A stretch of DNA of 5,980 nucleotides from Clostridia bacterium. Lineage in GTDB: Bacteria > Bacillota > Clostridia > Oscillospirales > CAG-272. Shown one piece after another: positions 1-5,753 of the stretch. The stretch spans positions 1 to 5,980 of the forward strand of contig JAGAUC010000002.1 in NCBI GenBank assembly GCA_017621015.1, given 5' to 3'. Made by a program: the position numbers and the translations under genes. How positions within the stretch are numbered: position 1 is the first letter of the stretch; each line of letters starts with the position of its first letter. Below the pieces are notes generated by a model. The model had not been told where the DNA came from. It saw only the letters and a list, made by a program, of their open reading frames with translations, and did not search any database.

Positions 1-6
1 AAAGCG

Positions 7-15
7 TGATATACT
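7..15 (+). promoter_or_regulatory. Putative extended -10 promoter element for the ylxM-ffh operon
   Basis: The sequence TGATATACT matches an extended -10 element (TG, one base, then TATACT, close to TATAAT). The matching -35 box would lie left of base 1, so only half the promoter can be seen. Transcription would be expected to begin near 21-23, inside the inverted repeat at 17-37. This is inferred from motif match and position only. Confidence 0.35.
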
Positions 16-16
16 C

Positions 17-37
17 TGTAAAGTATTTTACTTTACA
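17..37. promoter_or_regulatory. Perfect inverted repeat upstream of ylxM, candidate operator
   Basis: Two perfect 9-bp arms, TGTAAAGTA (17-25) and TACTTTACA (29-37), flank a TTT spacer. The repeat starts one base after the putative -10 box and ends 10 bases before the Shine-Dalgarno sequence of ylxM. It is AT-rich with no following T-run, so it does not look like a terminator. Symmetry and position suit a dimeric repressor site or a short hairpin at the mRNA 5' end. The first gene encodes a helix-turn-helix protein, so autoregulation is possible but is pure inference. Confidence 0.5.
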
Positions 38-57
38 CTGAGCGTCAAGAGGAAATT

Positions 58-393
58 ATGTTTGAAAAAGACGTCAAGGAGCTTTCCCTGCTGCTCGACT
101 TTTACGGCGAGCTTTTAAGCGAGAGAAAGCAGGCGGTTCTCGCCTTATATTATAATGAAGACTTTTCTCTTGCCGAGATCGCCGATGAGATCGGGATCTC
201 AAGGCAGGGCGCAAGGGATCTGATCAAAAAGGCCGAGGAGGAGCTTCACCGATTCGAGGAAAAGCTCGGGCTTGTCGAGCGCTTTGAAGAAGCAAAGCGC
301 CGCCTGAAGACCATTCGCCATCTAAGCGAAGGGGTGGATCTGCCCCGGGAGCTCGCCTCGGAAATGGAAGCTCTTGCCGATCTCTTTAAGTAA
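58..393 (+). CDS. ylxM: YlxM family (UPF0122) SRP-associated helix-turn-helix protein
   Basis: A 111-residue protein matching the YlxM family in length, composition and position directly before ffh. Residues about 36-62 (FSLAEIADEIGISRQGARDL and on) form a sigma-70 region-4-like helix-turn-helix, followed by a charged, probably coiled helix at about 57-85. Members are cytoplasmic. In streptococci YlxM is reported to bind SRP components and modulate the targeting pathway; DNA binding is suggested mainly by the fold. The ATG at 58 is preceded by AGAGGA at 48-53, four bases away, so the start is secure. The stop is TAA, 24 bases before ffh, which implies one operon. Regulation may involve the inverted repeat at 17-37. 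No anomalies were seen. Confidence 0.93.
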   Translation: MFEKDVKELSLLLDFYGELLSERKQAVLALYYNEDFSLAEIADEIGISRQGARDLIKKAEEELHRFEEKLGLVERFEEAKRRLKTIRHLSEGVDLPRELASEMEALADLFK

Positions 394-417
394 AATATTA
401 AGAAAGGAAGGTGTCAT

Positions 418-1755
418 ATGTTTCAAAGCCTAAGCGAAAAACTAAACAACGCCTTCAAAAAATTCAAAAACAAAGGAAAGCTCACGGAGGCCGACGTCAA
501 AGCCGGTATGCGAGAGATCAAGCTTGCTTTACTTGAGGCCGACGTTAACTTTAAAGTCGTTAAGGATTTTGTAAATACCGTTTCCGCACGCGCGGTCGGT
601 AGCGAGGTTCTGGAATCGCTGGTCCCCGCTCAGCAGGTCATAAAGATCGTCAACGAGGAGTTGACGGCACTGATGGGTGGCTCGCAGGCCAAGCTCACCA
701 TCTCCCCCAAGCCCCCCACGGTCATTATGATGGTCGGTCTTCAGGGTGCGGGCAAGACCACGCACGCCGCAAAGCTGGCCGGCCTTTACAAGTCTCAGGG
801 CAAAAACCCGCTTTTGGTCGCGTGTGACATCTACCGTCCCGCAGCGATCAAGCAGCTGGAGATCCTCGGCGAAACACTGAGCATTCCCGTTTTCTCGATG
901 GAAAGCGGCAATTCTCCCGTAAAGATCGCCAAGGAAGCGCTCAAATACGCTGAGAAAAAGGGTCACGATATGGTCTTTGTCGACACGGCAGGCCGTCTGC
1001 ACATCGACGAGGAGCTGATGGATGAGCTAAAGAACATCAAGGCGGATGTCTCCCCCACCGAGATCCTTCTGACCATCGACGCCATGATCGGCCAGGATGC
1101 CGTGACGGTGGCCGACCACTTCAACCAGCTTTTGGACATCACGGGCGTGATCCTCACCAAGCTCGACGGCGACACACGTGGCGGTGCGGCACTTTCAGTC
1201 AAGCACGTAACGGGAAAGCCAATCAAGTTTATCGGTACAGGCGAAAAGCTGGATAAGATCGAGCCCTTCCACCCTGACCGTATGGCCTCGCGTATCCTCG
1301 GTATGGGTGATGTTTTGACTCTGATCGAAAAGGCAGAAAAGAGCTTTGACGAAAAGAAGGCAAAGGAGCTTGAGGAAAAGATCCTCAAATCCACCTTTAC
1401 CCTGGACGATTATCTGGACCAGTTCGATCAGCTCAAGAATATGGGCAGTATGGAGCAGCTTGCTTCCATGATGCCCGGCGTCAAGCCCTCACAGCTGAAG
1501 GATGCCAAGATCGACGAAAAGCTGATCGCACATCAGGAGGCTATCATCAAGGCCATGACCAAGCAGGAGCGCGCCAAGCCCGAAATGCTTAACGCCTCGC
1601 GCAAAAAGCGCATTGCGGCAGGAAGCGGAACCACCGTGGAGGAGGTCAATCGCCTTCTTAAGCAGTTCGACCAGATCCGTTCGCTAATGAAGTCCTTTTC
1701 AAACCCCGCAAAGCTCGCACGCTTTGGCAAAGGAAGAATGAAACTCCCGTTTTGA
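418..1755 (+). CDS. ffh: Signal recognition particle GTPase Ffh (SRP54)
   Basis: Ffh binds SRP RNA and the signal sequence of nascent membrane proteins, and delivers ribosomes to the receptor FtsY in mutual GTP hydrolysis. The 445 residues have the full N-G-M layout: an N-terminal helical bundle (about 1-90), the G domain with P-loop GLQGAGKTT (107-115), DIYRPAAI (137-144), DTAGR (189-193) and TKLDGD (247-252), and a methionine-rich M domain from about residue 300. The M domain contains the SRP RNA-binding stretch SRKKRIAAGSG (394-404). Length is normal for the family. AAAGGAAGG at 403-411 supports the ATG at 418. The gene ends in tandem stops, TGA then TAA (1753-1758). A 53-base AT-rich gap without a terminator leads to rpsP, so cotranscription is likely. 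Confidence 0.98.
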   Translation: MFQSLSEKLNNAFKKFKNKGKLTEADVKAGMREIKLALLEADVNFKVVKDFVNTVSARAVGSEVLESLVPAQQVIKIVNEELTALMGGSQAKLTISPKPPTVIMMVGLQGAGKTTHAAKLAGLYKSQGKNPLLVACDIYRPAAIKQLEILGETLSIPVFSMESGNSPVKIAKEALKYAEKKGHDMVFVDTAGRLHIDEELMDELKNIKADVSPTEILLTIDAMIGQDAVTVADHFNQLLDITGVILTKLDGDTRGGAALSVKHVTGKPIKFIGTGEKLDKIEPFHPDRMASRILGMGDVLTLIEKAEKSFDEKKAKELEEKILKSTFTLDDYLDQFDQLKNMGSMEQLASMMPGVKPSQLKDAKIDEKLIAHQEAIIKAMTKQERAKPEMLNASRKKRIAAGSGTTVEEVNRLLKQFDQIRSLMKSFSNPAKLARFGKGRMKLPF

Positions 1756-1808
1756 TAACGGAATTTCTATAAAAAACAATTAAAAAACATATTTGGAGGA
1801 AAAGAAAA

Positions 1809-2051
1809 ATGGTAAAAATCAGACTTAAGAGAATTGGCGCCAAGAAGGCTCCTACCTACCGCCTTGTTGTAGCAGACAGCCGCTACCCCAGAAACGGTAA
1901 GTTCATTGAGGAGATCGGCTACTACAGCCCCATTTCCGAGCCTGTACAGCTGAGCATCGACGCTGACAAGGCAAAGGACTGGATCAGCAAGGGTGCACAG
2001 CCCACTGAGACCGTAAAGGCTCTTCTTAAGAAGTCCGGCATCGTTGACTAA
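1809..2051 (+). CDS. rpsP: 30S ribosomal protein S16
   Basis: A complete 80-residue S16, a small-subunit protein needed for 30S assembly. The family hallmark regions are clear: the basic start MVKIRLKRIGAKKAPTYRLV, then VADSRYPRNGKFIEEIGYY, and the C-terminal GAQPTETVKALLKKSG. Length is typical for bacterial S16. The ATG at 1809 follows GGAGGA (1795-1800) at good spacing. The stop is TAA, and khpA starts 20 bases later, so the two are almost certainly cotranscribed. The ffh-rpsP-khpA order is common in Firmicutes. In many of these genomes rimM, trmD and rplS follow, but not here. Confidence 0.98.
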   Translation: MVKIRLKRIGAKKAPTYRLVVADSRYPRNGKFIEEIGYYSPISEPVQLSIDADKAKDWISKGAQPTETVKALLKKSGIVD

Positions 2052-2071
2052 GCCCGGACGAGGACAGACAA

Positions 2072-2308
2072 ATGGCAGATTTGAAAACAACCCTTATCGA
2101 TATTGCCAAAGCCATCGTTGACTCTCCCGATGAGGTCGTCGTTACCGAAAGCGAGAACGAAAACAGCATCACGCTGGTGCTGAGCGTTGCCGCTGACGAC
2201 ATGGGAATGGTGATCGGTAAGCACGGTAAGATTGCCAAGGCCATCCGCTCTTTGATCAAGGCGGCTGCCGGCAACACCGGAAAAAAGGTCAATGTCGAAA
2301 TCAAATAA
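2072..2308 (+). CDS. khpA: KhpA, small KH-domain RNA-binding protein (YlqC/UPF0109)
   Basis: A 78-residue single-KH-domain protein. The RNA-binding signature is VIGKHGKIAKAIRSLIKA, with the GxxG loop GKHG at residues 49-52. In Firmicutes KhpA partners with KhpB (EloR/Jag) in RNA binding and control of cell elongation and division; here that role rests on family membership. AGGA at 2061-2064 lies seven bases before the ATG. The protein ends in the normal beta strand (KKVNVEIK) and TAA at 2306-2308. An intrinsic terminator at 2341-2365 follows 32 bases later and probably ends most transcripts of the ylxM-ffh-rpsP-khpA operon. The final 17 bases overlap the ATG-initiated frame of the next gene. 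Confidence 0.95.
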   Translation: MADLKTTLIDIAKAIVDSPDEVVVTESENENSITLVLSVAADDMGMVIGKHGKIAKAIRSLIKAAAGNTGKKVNVEIK

Positions 2309-3056
2309 CAACCATTGTACGCCCGATCTTGTCGGGGAGCAAAAGGGCGATTCGTCGCCCTTTTTCCATATCCCAAGCCGAGAGGAATTGCTTGCGCTCC
2401 TCTTAAAAGAGAGAAAAGACATCTCCTTTTTCTCCGAGGACGACCTGATTCAGTTAAGCAGTTTTTTTCATAGTGAAGCCCGCGACACCTTCCTGCGGAA
2501 CGCGACAGACGAACTTAAAAAGCGCCAAACGATCACCGTCGATGCCCGGGCAAGAATCCTCGAGCTCTCCGAAAAAATGGTCCTACTGGCACGTAGGATC
2601 TCGGCACCTCCAAAAGAAGGGATCCCCCTCAGCAAGGCCTGCGCGACGCTCACAGAGCACATCGATGAGCAGAAACAATTTATTCACACGAATATTATAT
2701 TTTCTTTAAATAATAAAATGCTTTTTCTTAAAGACAACAACAGCTTTTTCCAAATGGAAAGAAAAATTCTCTTGCTGGAAATCGCTCAAAAAGCACTTGA
2801 AATCCTCCCCAACGATTGGGAGATCACACGGCACAAGCTTTTATCGCATTCGCCAAAAGAGCAGCTACCTATGCTCTCCACAGCCATCGACTGTTGCAAC
2901 TCGGTAGAAGAGCGCTTGGCCTCCGATCTTGTTCTGGCAGCCAAAGCCGCCAAGGTCAAAAATGCCGAGAGATACAGCAACATTCTCCATAAAACCGCAA
3001 TGTATCTTTATGATACGGCAGTCCTTCTCAAGTCCATCGAACGAAAGGAAGTATAG
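2292..3056 (+). CDS. Uncharacterised helical protein between khpA and glpK; start uncertain
   Basis: I do not recognise this gene. The frame from ATG 2292 gives 254 residues, with no signal peptide, membrane segment or catalytic motif that I can name. Content is mainly amphipathic helix, rich in Leu, Lys, Glu and Ala; examples are DARARILELSEKMVLLARRI and the segment near the C-terminus ending LLKSIERKEV. The start is doubtful. ATG 2292 lies inside khpA with only a weak GG at 2287-2288, and codons 17-25 are the terminator hairpin. The natural protein may begin later, near IPSREELLALLL (from about 2370), but no good start codon with a spaced ribosome site exists there; TTG 2388 abuts AGAGGAA. 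Usage turns AT-rich around 2685-2765, unlike neighbouring genes. The TAG stop lies one base before the glpK ATG, so the pair is probably translationally coupled. It could be a lineage-specific regulator or scaffold, but nothing visible decides. Confidence 0.68.
   Translation: MSKSNNNHCTPDLVGEQKGDSSPFFHIPSREELLALLLKERKDISFFSEDDLIQLSSFFHSEARDTFLRNATDELKKRQTITVDARARILELSEKMVLLARRISAPPKEGIPLSKACATLTEHIDEQKQFIHTNIIFSLNNKMLFLKDNNSFFQMERKILLLEIAQKALEILPNDWEITRHKLLSHSPKEQLPMLSTAIDCCNSVEERLASDLVLAAKAAKVKNAERYSNILHKTAMYLYDTAVLLKSIERKEV
2341..2365 (+). terminator. Intrinsic terminator after khpA, with UUCG loop
   Basis: AAAAGGGCGA (2341-2350) and TCGCCCTTTT (2355-2364) form a perfect 10-bp stem closed by the stable TTCG tetraloop. 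The 3' arm runs into five T residues (2361-2365). Shape and location, 32 bases after the khpA stop, are classic for Rho-independent termination. Oddly, it lies inside the reading frame that starts at 2292 and encodes the unknown protein, where it is read as EQKGDSSPFF. Confidence 0.87.
3044..3051 (+). promoter_or_regulatory. Ribosome binding site fixing the glpK start
   Basis: AAAGGAAG lies six bases before ATG 3058. It decides this start over an in-frame ATG at 2929, which would add 43 residues encoded inside the preceding gene and unlike any glycerol kinase N-terminus. Starting at 3058 gives MSKYILALDQGTTSSRAI, exactly the family beginning. Confidence 0.85.
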
Positions 3057-3057
3057 T

Positions 3058-4539
3058 ATGTCAAAATACATTCTTGCCCTGGATCAGGGAACGACCTCGT
3101 CAAGAGCCATTTTGTTTACACCCGGTGGCGTCCCCGTTTCCTCTGCCGCCTACGAGTTTGAGCAGATCTTTCCGCAAAGCGGCTGGGTGGAGCACAATCC
3201 CGGCGAGATCTTCGGCTCCCAACTCCGCGCCACACGCAAGGCTATGGAAAAGGTGGGGGCCACAGCGGATGACATTTTGACCATCGGTATCACCAATCAG
3301 CGCGAGACTACGGTGGTCTGGGAGCGCGACACCGGCAATCCTATCGGCAACGCCATCGTTTGGCAATGCCGACGCACGGCGGAATTCTGTGACGGATTGG
3401 TAAAGAGCGGCTACACCGAGAGCATTCGCGAGAAGACCGGTCTTCTGATCGATTCGTATTTTTCTGCCAGCAAGCTTCGCTGGATCCTGGATAACGTGGA
3501 GGGCGCACGTGCTCGCGCCGAGCACGGCGAGCTTTGCTTTGGCACGGTGGACTCCTGGCTTCTGTACAATTTGACCGGCGGCAAGGTACACGCCACCGAC
3601 TATTCCAACGCTTCGCGCACCATGCTTTTCAATATTCATACGCTCACATGGGACGAGGAGCTTCTGCGTCTCTTTGACATTCCCGCCTCTATGATGCCAA
3701 CGGTTCTCCCCTCCTCGCACCGCTTCGGCTTTACCGACAAAAAGCTATTTGGCAAAGAAATTCCCATCTCGGGCATCGCAGGCGATCAGCAGGCGGCGCT
3801 TTTCGGCCAAAACGGAACCAAGGTAGGCGACGTCAAAAACACCTACGGAACCGGCGGCTTTCTTTTGATGAACACGGGAAGCACGCCAATTCTCTAGCAA
3901 AACGGACTGCTCACCTCGATTGCGTGGGGACTTGACGGAAGGATCACCTATGCACTGGAGGGCTCGGTCTTTATCTGCGGTGCGGCCATCGGCTGGCTTC
4001 GTGACGCAATGGGGCTTCTGGCAAGCTCAGCCGAGAGCGAGTCCGTCGCTCGAAGTGTAAACGATTCGGACGGCGTTTGCTTTGTTCCCGCTTTTGTAGG
4101 CCTTGGCACACCTTATTGGGACCCGTATACCCGCGGTGCCATTTTCGGCATCTCGCGCGGCACAACACGTGCCCACATCGTCCGTGCGGTTCTTGAAGCC
4201 ATGTGCTTCCAGACCGCCGACGTGCTTGAGGTTATGAAAACGGACACCGGCTTTGCACCGAGTGCCCTTCGCGTGGACGGCGGTGCCAGCGCCAACAACC
4301 TATTGCTTCAAATGCAGGCCGATCTTCTGGGGCTCCCCGTCCTTCGCCCTGCCTGCATCGAGACGACCGCCCTTGGCGCGGCACGCCTGGCGGGGCTGGC
4401 TGAGGACTGTATGGACCAAGGCGGCACGGAAACCGCCGATACCTTCTCACCCGATATGGCAGAGAACGAGCGTGAAGCCAAGCTCGCGCTTTGGCATAAA
4501 GCCATCGAGCGCACAAAAGGCTGGTTGAAGGAGAATTGA
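3058..4539 (+). pseudogene. glpK: Glycerol kinase, full length but interrupted by one in-frame TAG
   Basis: Glycerol kinase phosphorylates glycerol to sn-glycerol-3-phosphate with ATP in the cytoplasm. The frame spans 493 codons before the final TGA, the usual family length. All landmarks are present: phosphate-binding LDQGTTSSRAI at the N-terminus; glycerol ligands R82, E83, W102, Y134 and D243 (in GDQQ); the FGGY signature YFSASKLRWILDN; the ATP-site GTGGF (264-268); the second FGGY signature GAIFGISRG onward to AVLE; and DGGASANN (407-414). Codon 280 (3895-3897) is TAG. It falls between TPIL and QNGLLTSIAWG, where relatives usually have Ser, so one C-to-A change from TCG would explain it. 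Flanking sequence shows no frameshift or decay. Termination would leave 279 residues lacking most of the second lobe, which should be inactive. Either a very recent null, a sequencing or assembly error, or suppression. No glpF or glpD is adjacent. Confidence 0.9.
3895..3897 (+). other. In-frame amber codon within glpK
   Basis: The codons read CCA ATT CTC TAG CAA AAC GGA CTG CTC. The frame is unchanged on either side, and conserved glycerol kinase sequence resumes at the very next codon. The next in-frame ATG is at 4009, with no Shine-Dalgarno sequence before it, so an independent C-terminal product is unlikely. TAG also ends the preceding gene (3054-3056), where reading through would only add a short tail overlapping glpK. 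That argues that TAG is an ordinary stop in this genome. Confidence 0.95.
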
Positions 4540-4547
4540 CGGTTAAT

Positions 4548-4576
4548 TTTACAGTTTTGACAAACAATAATAAAAA
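4548..4576 (+). promoter_or_regulatory. Weak candidate promoter before ldh
   Basis: TTTACA (4548-4553) and TAAAAA (4571-4576) are 17 bases apart in the AT-rich 61-base gap between glpK and ldh. The -10 match is poor (4 of 6). A perfect TTGACA at 4557-4562 has no acceptable -10 partner at normal spacing. No terminator separates glpK from ldh, so ldh may instead be read from upstream. Confidence 0.25.
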
Positions 4577-4587
4577 CACCCTTGATT

Positions 4588-4594
4588 GAAAGGA
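4588..4594 (+). promoter_or_regulatory. Ribosome binding site fixing the ldh start
   Basis: GAAAGGA sits six bases before ATG 4601. An in-frame TTG at 4586 would add five residues but overlaps this site and has no binding site of its own, so ATG 4601 is preferred. Confidence 0.8.
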
Positions 4595-4600
4595 AAAAGT

Positions 4601-5560
4601 ATGATAAAGAAGAGAAAATGTGCCGTGATCGGTTGCGGCTTTGTGGGCGCGACCACGGCATACACGCTTATGAAAAGCCGCCTTTTTTCGGAAATGGTGC
4701 TGCTTGACGCCAACCCCAAAAAGGCCATCGGCGAGGCCGAGGATCTGTCGCACGGCCTCTCCTTCAATTCCCCAATGGAGATCTATGCCGGCAATTATGA
4801 GGATCTCACCGATGCCTCGATCATCGTCATTGCCGCCGGTGCCGGCCAGAAGGACGGCGAAACACGTATGGATCTTCTGGAAAAGAACGTCCGTATTTTT
4901 GAGACCATCATGGGCAACATCCGCCGCGTCGGAACAGAAGCCATTTTGTTGGTCGTGACCAACCCCGTGGACGTGCTGACACAGGTAACTCTCCGCCTCT
5001 CGGGTCTGCCCCGCGAGCGTGTCATCGGCTCGGGCACGGTGCTGGATACCGCACGGTTGAAATATCTGCTGGGCAAGCGCTTTGGTGTGGATGCGCGCAA
5101 CGTGCACGCCTTCATTCTCGGCGAGCACGGCGACAGCGAGCTTCCCGTATTCAGCAGTGCCAATATTTCGGGCGTTGACCTTGTGGACTTCTGCAGTGCC
5201 GGCTGCAAAAACGAGGAGCTTTGCTCACTCGAGAGCCTGGAGCCGGTCTTTGAGGAGGTCAAAAACAGCGCCTACCGCATCATTGACGGTAAGGGCGCGA
5301 CCTATTATGCCATTGCCGAGGCGGTGCTTCGCATCGTGTCCGCCATTATGCGCGACGAAAAGACCATTCTGCCGGTCTCGGCGTATATCGAGGATTACTA
5401 CGGCGCACACGACGTCTGCATCGGCGTTCCCTGCATCGTCGGGCGCGGCGGCGTGGAAAGTGTGCTGAAGATCCCGCTGGACGAACGCGAGCAGGAGCGC
5501 TTCCGCTATTCCGCCTCGGTCATTCACTCGGCATACGACTCGCTTCATATTCTCCGTTAA
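4601..5560 (+). CDS. ldh: L-lactate dehydrogenase (NAD-dependent)
   Basis: A 319-residue enzyme that reduces pyruvate to L-lactate with NADH, regenerating NAD during fermentation. The N-terminal Rossmann fold shows GCGFVG (11-16) and the ribose-binding Asp36. The specificity loop AGQKDGETR carries Gln83, the lactate-type residue where malate dehydrogenases have Arg, and Arg89. TNPVD (120-124), GSGTVLDTAR with Asp149 and Arg152, and GEHGDSE with catalytic His176 complete the active site; KGATYY supplies the substrate-side Thr234. Length is normal for the family. At the allosteric fructose-1,6-bisphosphate site the usual Arg (173 in standard numbering) is Lys154, while the partner His is kept as His169, so activation may be altered. 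The strong terminator at 5566-5595 closes the unit. The divergent-fate enzyme for pyruvate, nifJ, lies downstream. Confidence 0.96.
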   Translation: MIKKRKCAVIGCGFVGATTAYTLMKSRLFSEMVLLDANPKKAIGEAEDLSHGLSFNSPMEIYAGNYEDLTDASIIVIAAGAGQKDGETRMDLLEKNVRIFETIMGNIRRVGTEAILLVVTNPVDVLTQVTLRLSGLPRERVIGSGTVLDTARLKYLLGKRFGVDARNVHAFILGEHGDSELPVFSSANISGVDLVDFCSAGCKNEELCSLESLEPVFEEVKNSAYRIIDGKGATYYAIAEAVLRIVSAIMRDEKTILPVSAYIEDYYGAHDVCIGVPCIVGRGGVESVLKIPLDEREQERFRYSASVIHSAYDSLHILR

Positions 5561-5565
5561 AGCGC

Positions 5566-5595
5566 AAGGCCGCCTCCCTCGAGGCGGCCTTTTTT
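5566..5595 (+). terminator. Strong intrinsic terminator after ldh
   Basis: AAGGCCGCCTC (5566-5576) pairs perfectly with GAGGCGGCCTT (5581-5591) around a CCTC loop, giving an 11-bp GC-rich stem followed by a run of T to 5595. It begins six bases after the ldh stop and isolates ldh from nifJ. Confidence 0.95.
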
Positions 5596-5618
5596 GCCTG
5601 AAATTCAAGCATTTGTGC

Positions 5619-5654
5619 AATTTGGCAAAAACTTTGTTAAAAATTTGGCAGAAA
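5619..5654 (+). repeat. Direct repeats upstream of the nifJ promoter
   Basis: AATTTGGCAAAAA (5619-5631) and AATTTGGCAGAAA (5642-5654) differ at one base and are offset by 23 bases, about two helical turns. A shorter relative, CGGCAAAA, lies at 5679-5686 inside the promoter spacer. The arrangement suggests binding sites for a regulator of nifJ, but AT-rich intergenic DNA can produce such repeats by chance. Confidence 0.4.
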
Positions 5655-5670
5655 TAATTGAAGTAACCTC

Positions 5671-5699
5671 TTTACAAACGGCAAAAAAAGTGATATTAT
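5671..5699 (+). promoter_or_regulatory. Sigma-A-type promoter for nifJ
   Basis: TTTACA (5671-5676) and TATTAT (5694-5699) are separated by exactly 17 bases, with an extended -10 TG at 5691-5692. Transcription would begin near 5706, leaving an AT-rich leader of about 48 bases. The upstream ldh terminator means nifJ needs its own promoter, and this is the best candidate in the gap. Confidence 0.65.
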
Positions 5700-5753
5700 A
5701 TATGGGAATGATATTTTTTATTTTATCATATTTTATATTAGGAGGAATTGAAC

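Noticed and set aside
1747..1761. Terminator at the end of ffh
   Set aside because: CCGTT and AACGG form only a 5-bp stem overlapping the stop codon, with no T-run. rpsP follows closely, so read-through is expected.
3895..3897. Pyrrolysine insertion at the glpK TAG
   Set aside because: The position is normally Ser and away from the catalytic residues, no pyl genes are visible, and TAG serves as a sensible stop in the preceding gene. Kept only as a check, not a claim.
4557..4562. Perfect TTGACA as a -35 box before ldh
   Set aside because: No recognisable -10 sequence occurs 16-19 bases downstream.
4586..4600. TTG start for ldh five codons upstream
   Set aside because: It overlaps the GAAAGGA ribosome site that serves ATG 4601, and the added residues are not part of the dehydrogenase fold.
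4232..5128. Long open frame on the - strand across the end of glpK and start of ldh
   Set aside because: It lies opposite two well-conserved genes, spans their intergenic gap, and resembles no protein I know. It is a shadow of their codon bias.
5634..5651. Rex redox-repressor operator upstream of nifJ
   Set aside because: TTGTTAA at 5634-5640 matches one half-site, but the second half (TTGGCAG) matches the expected TTAACAA at only 4 of 7 bases, so the dyad is too poor.
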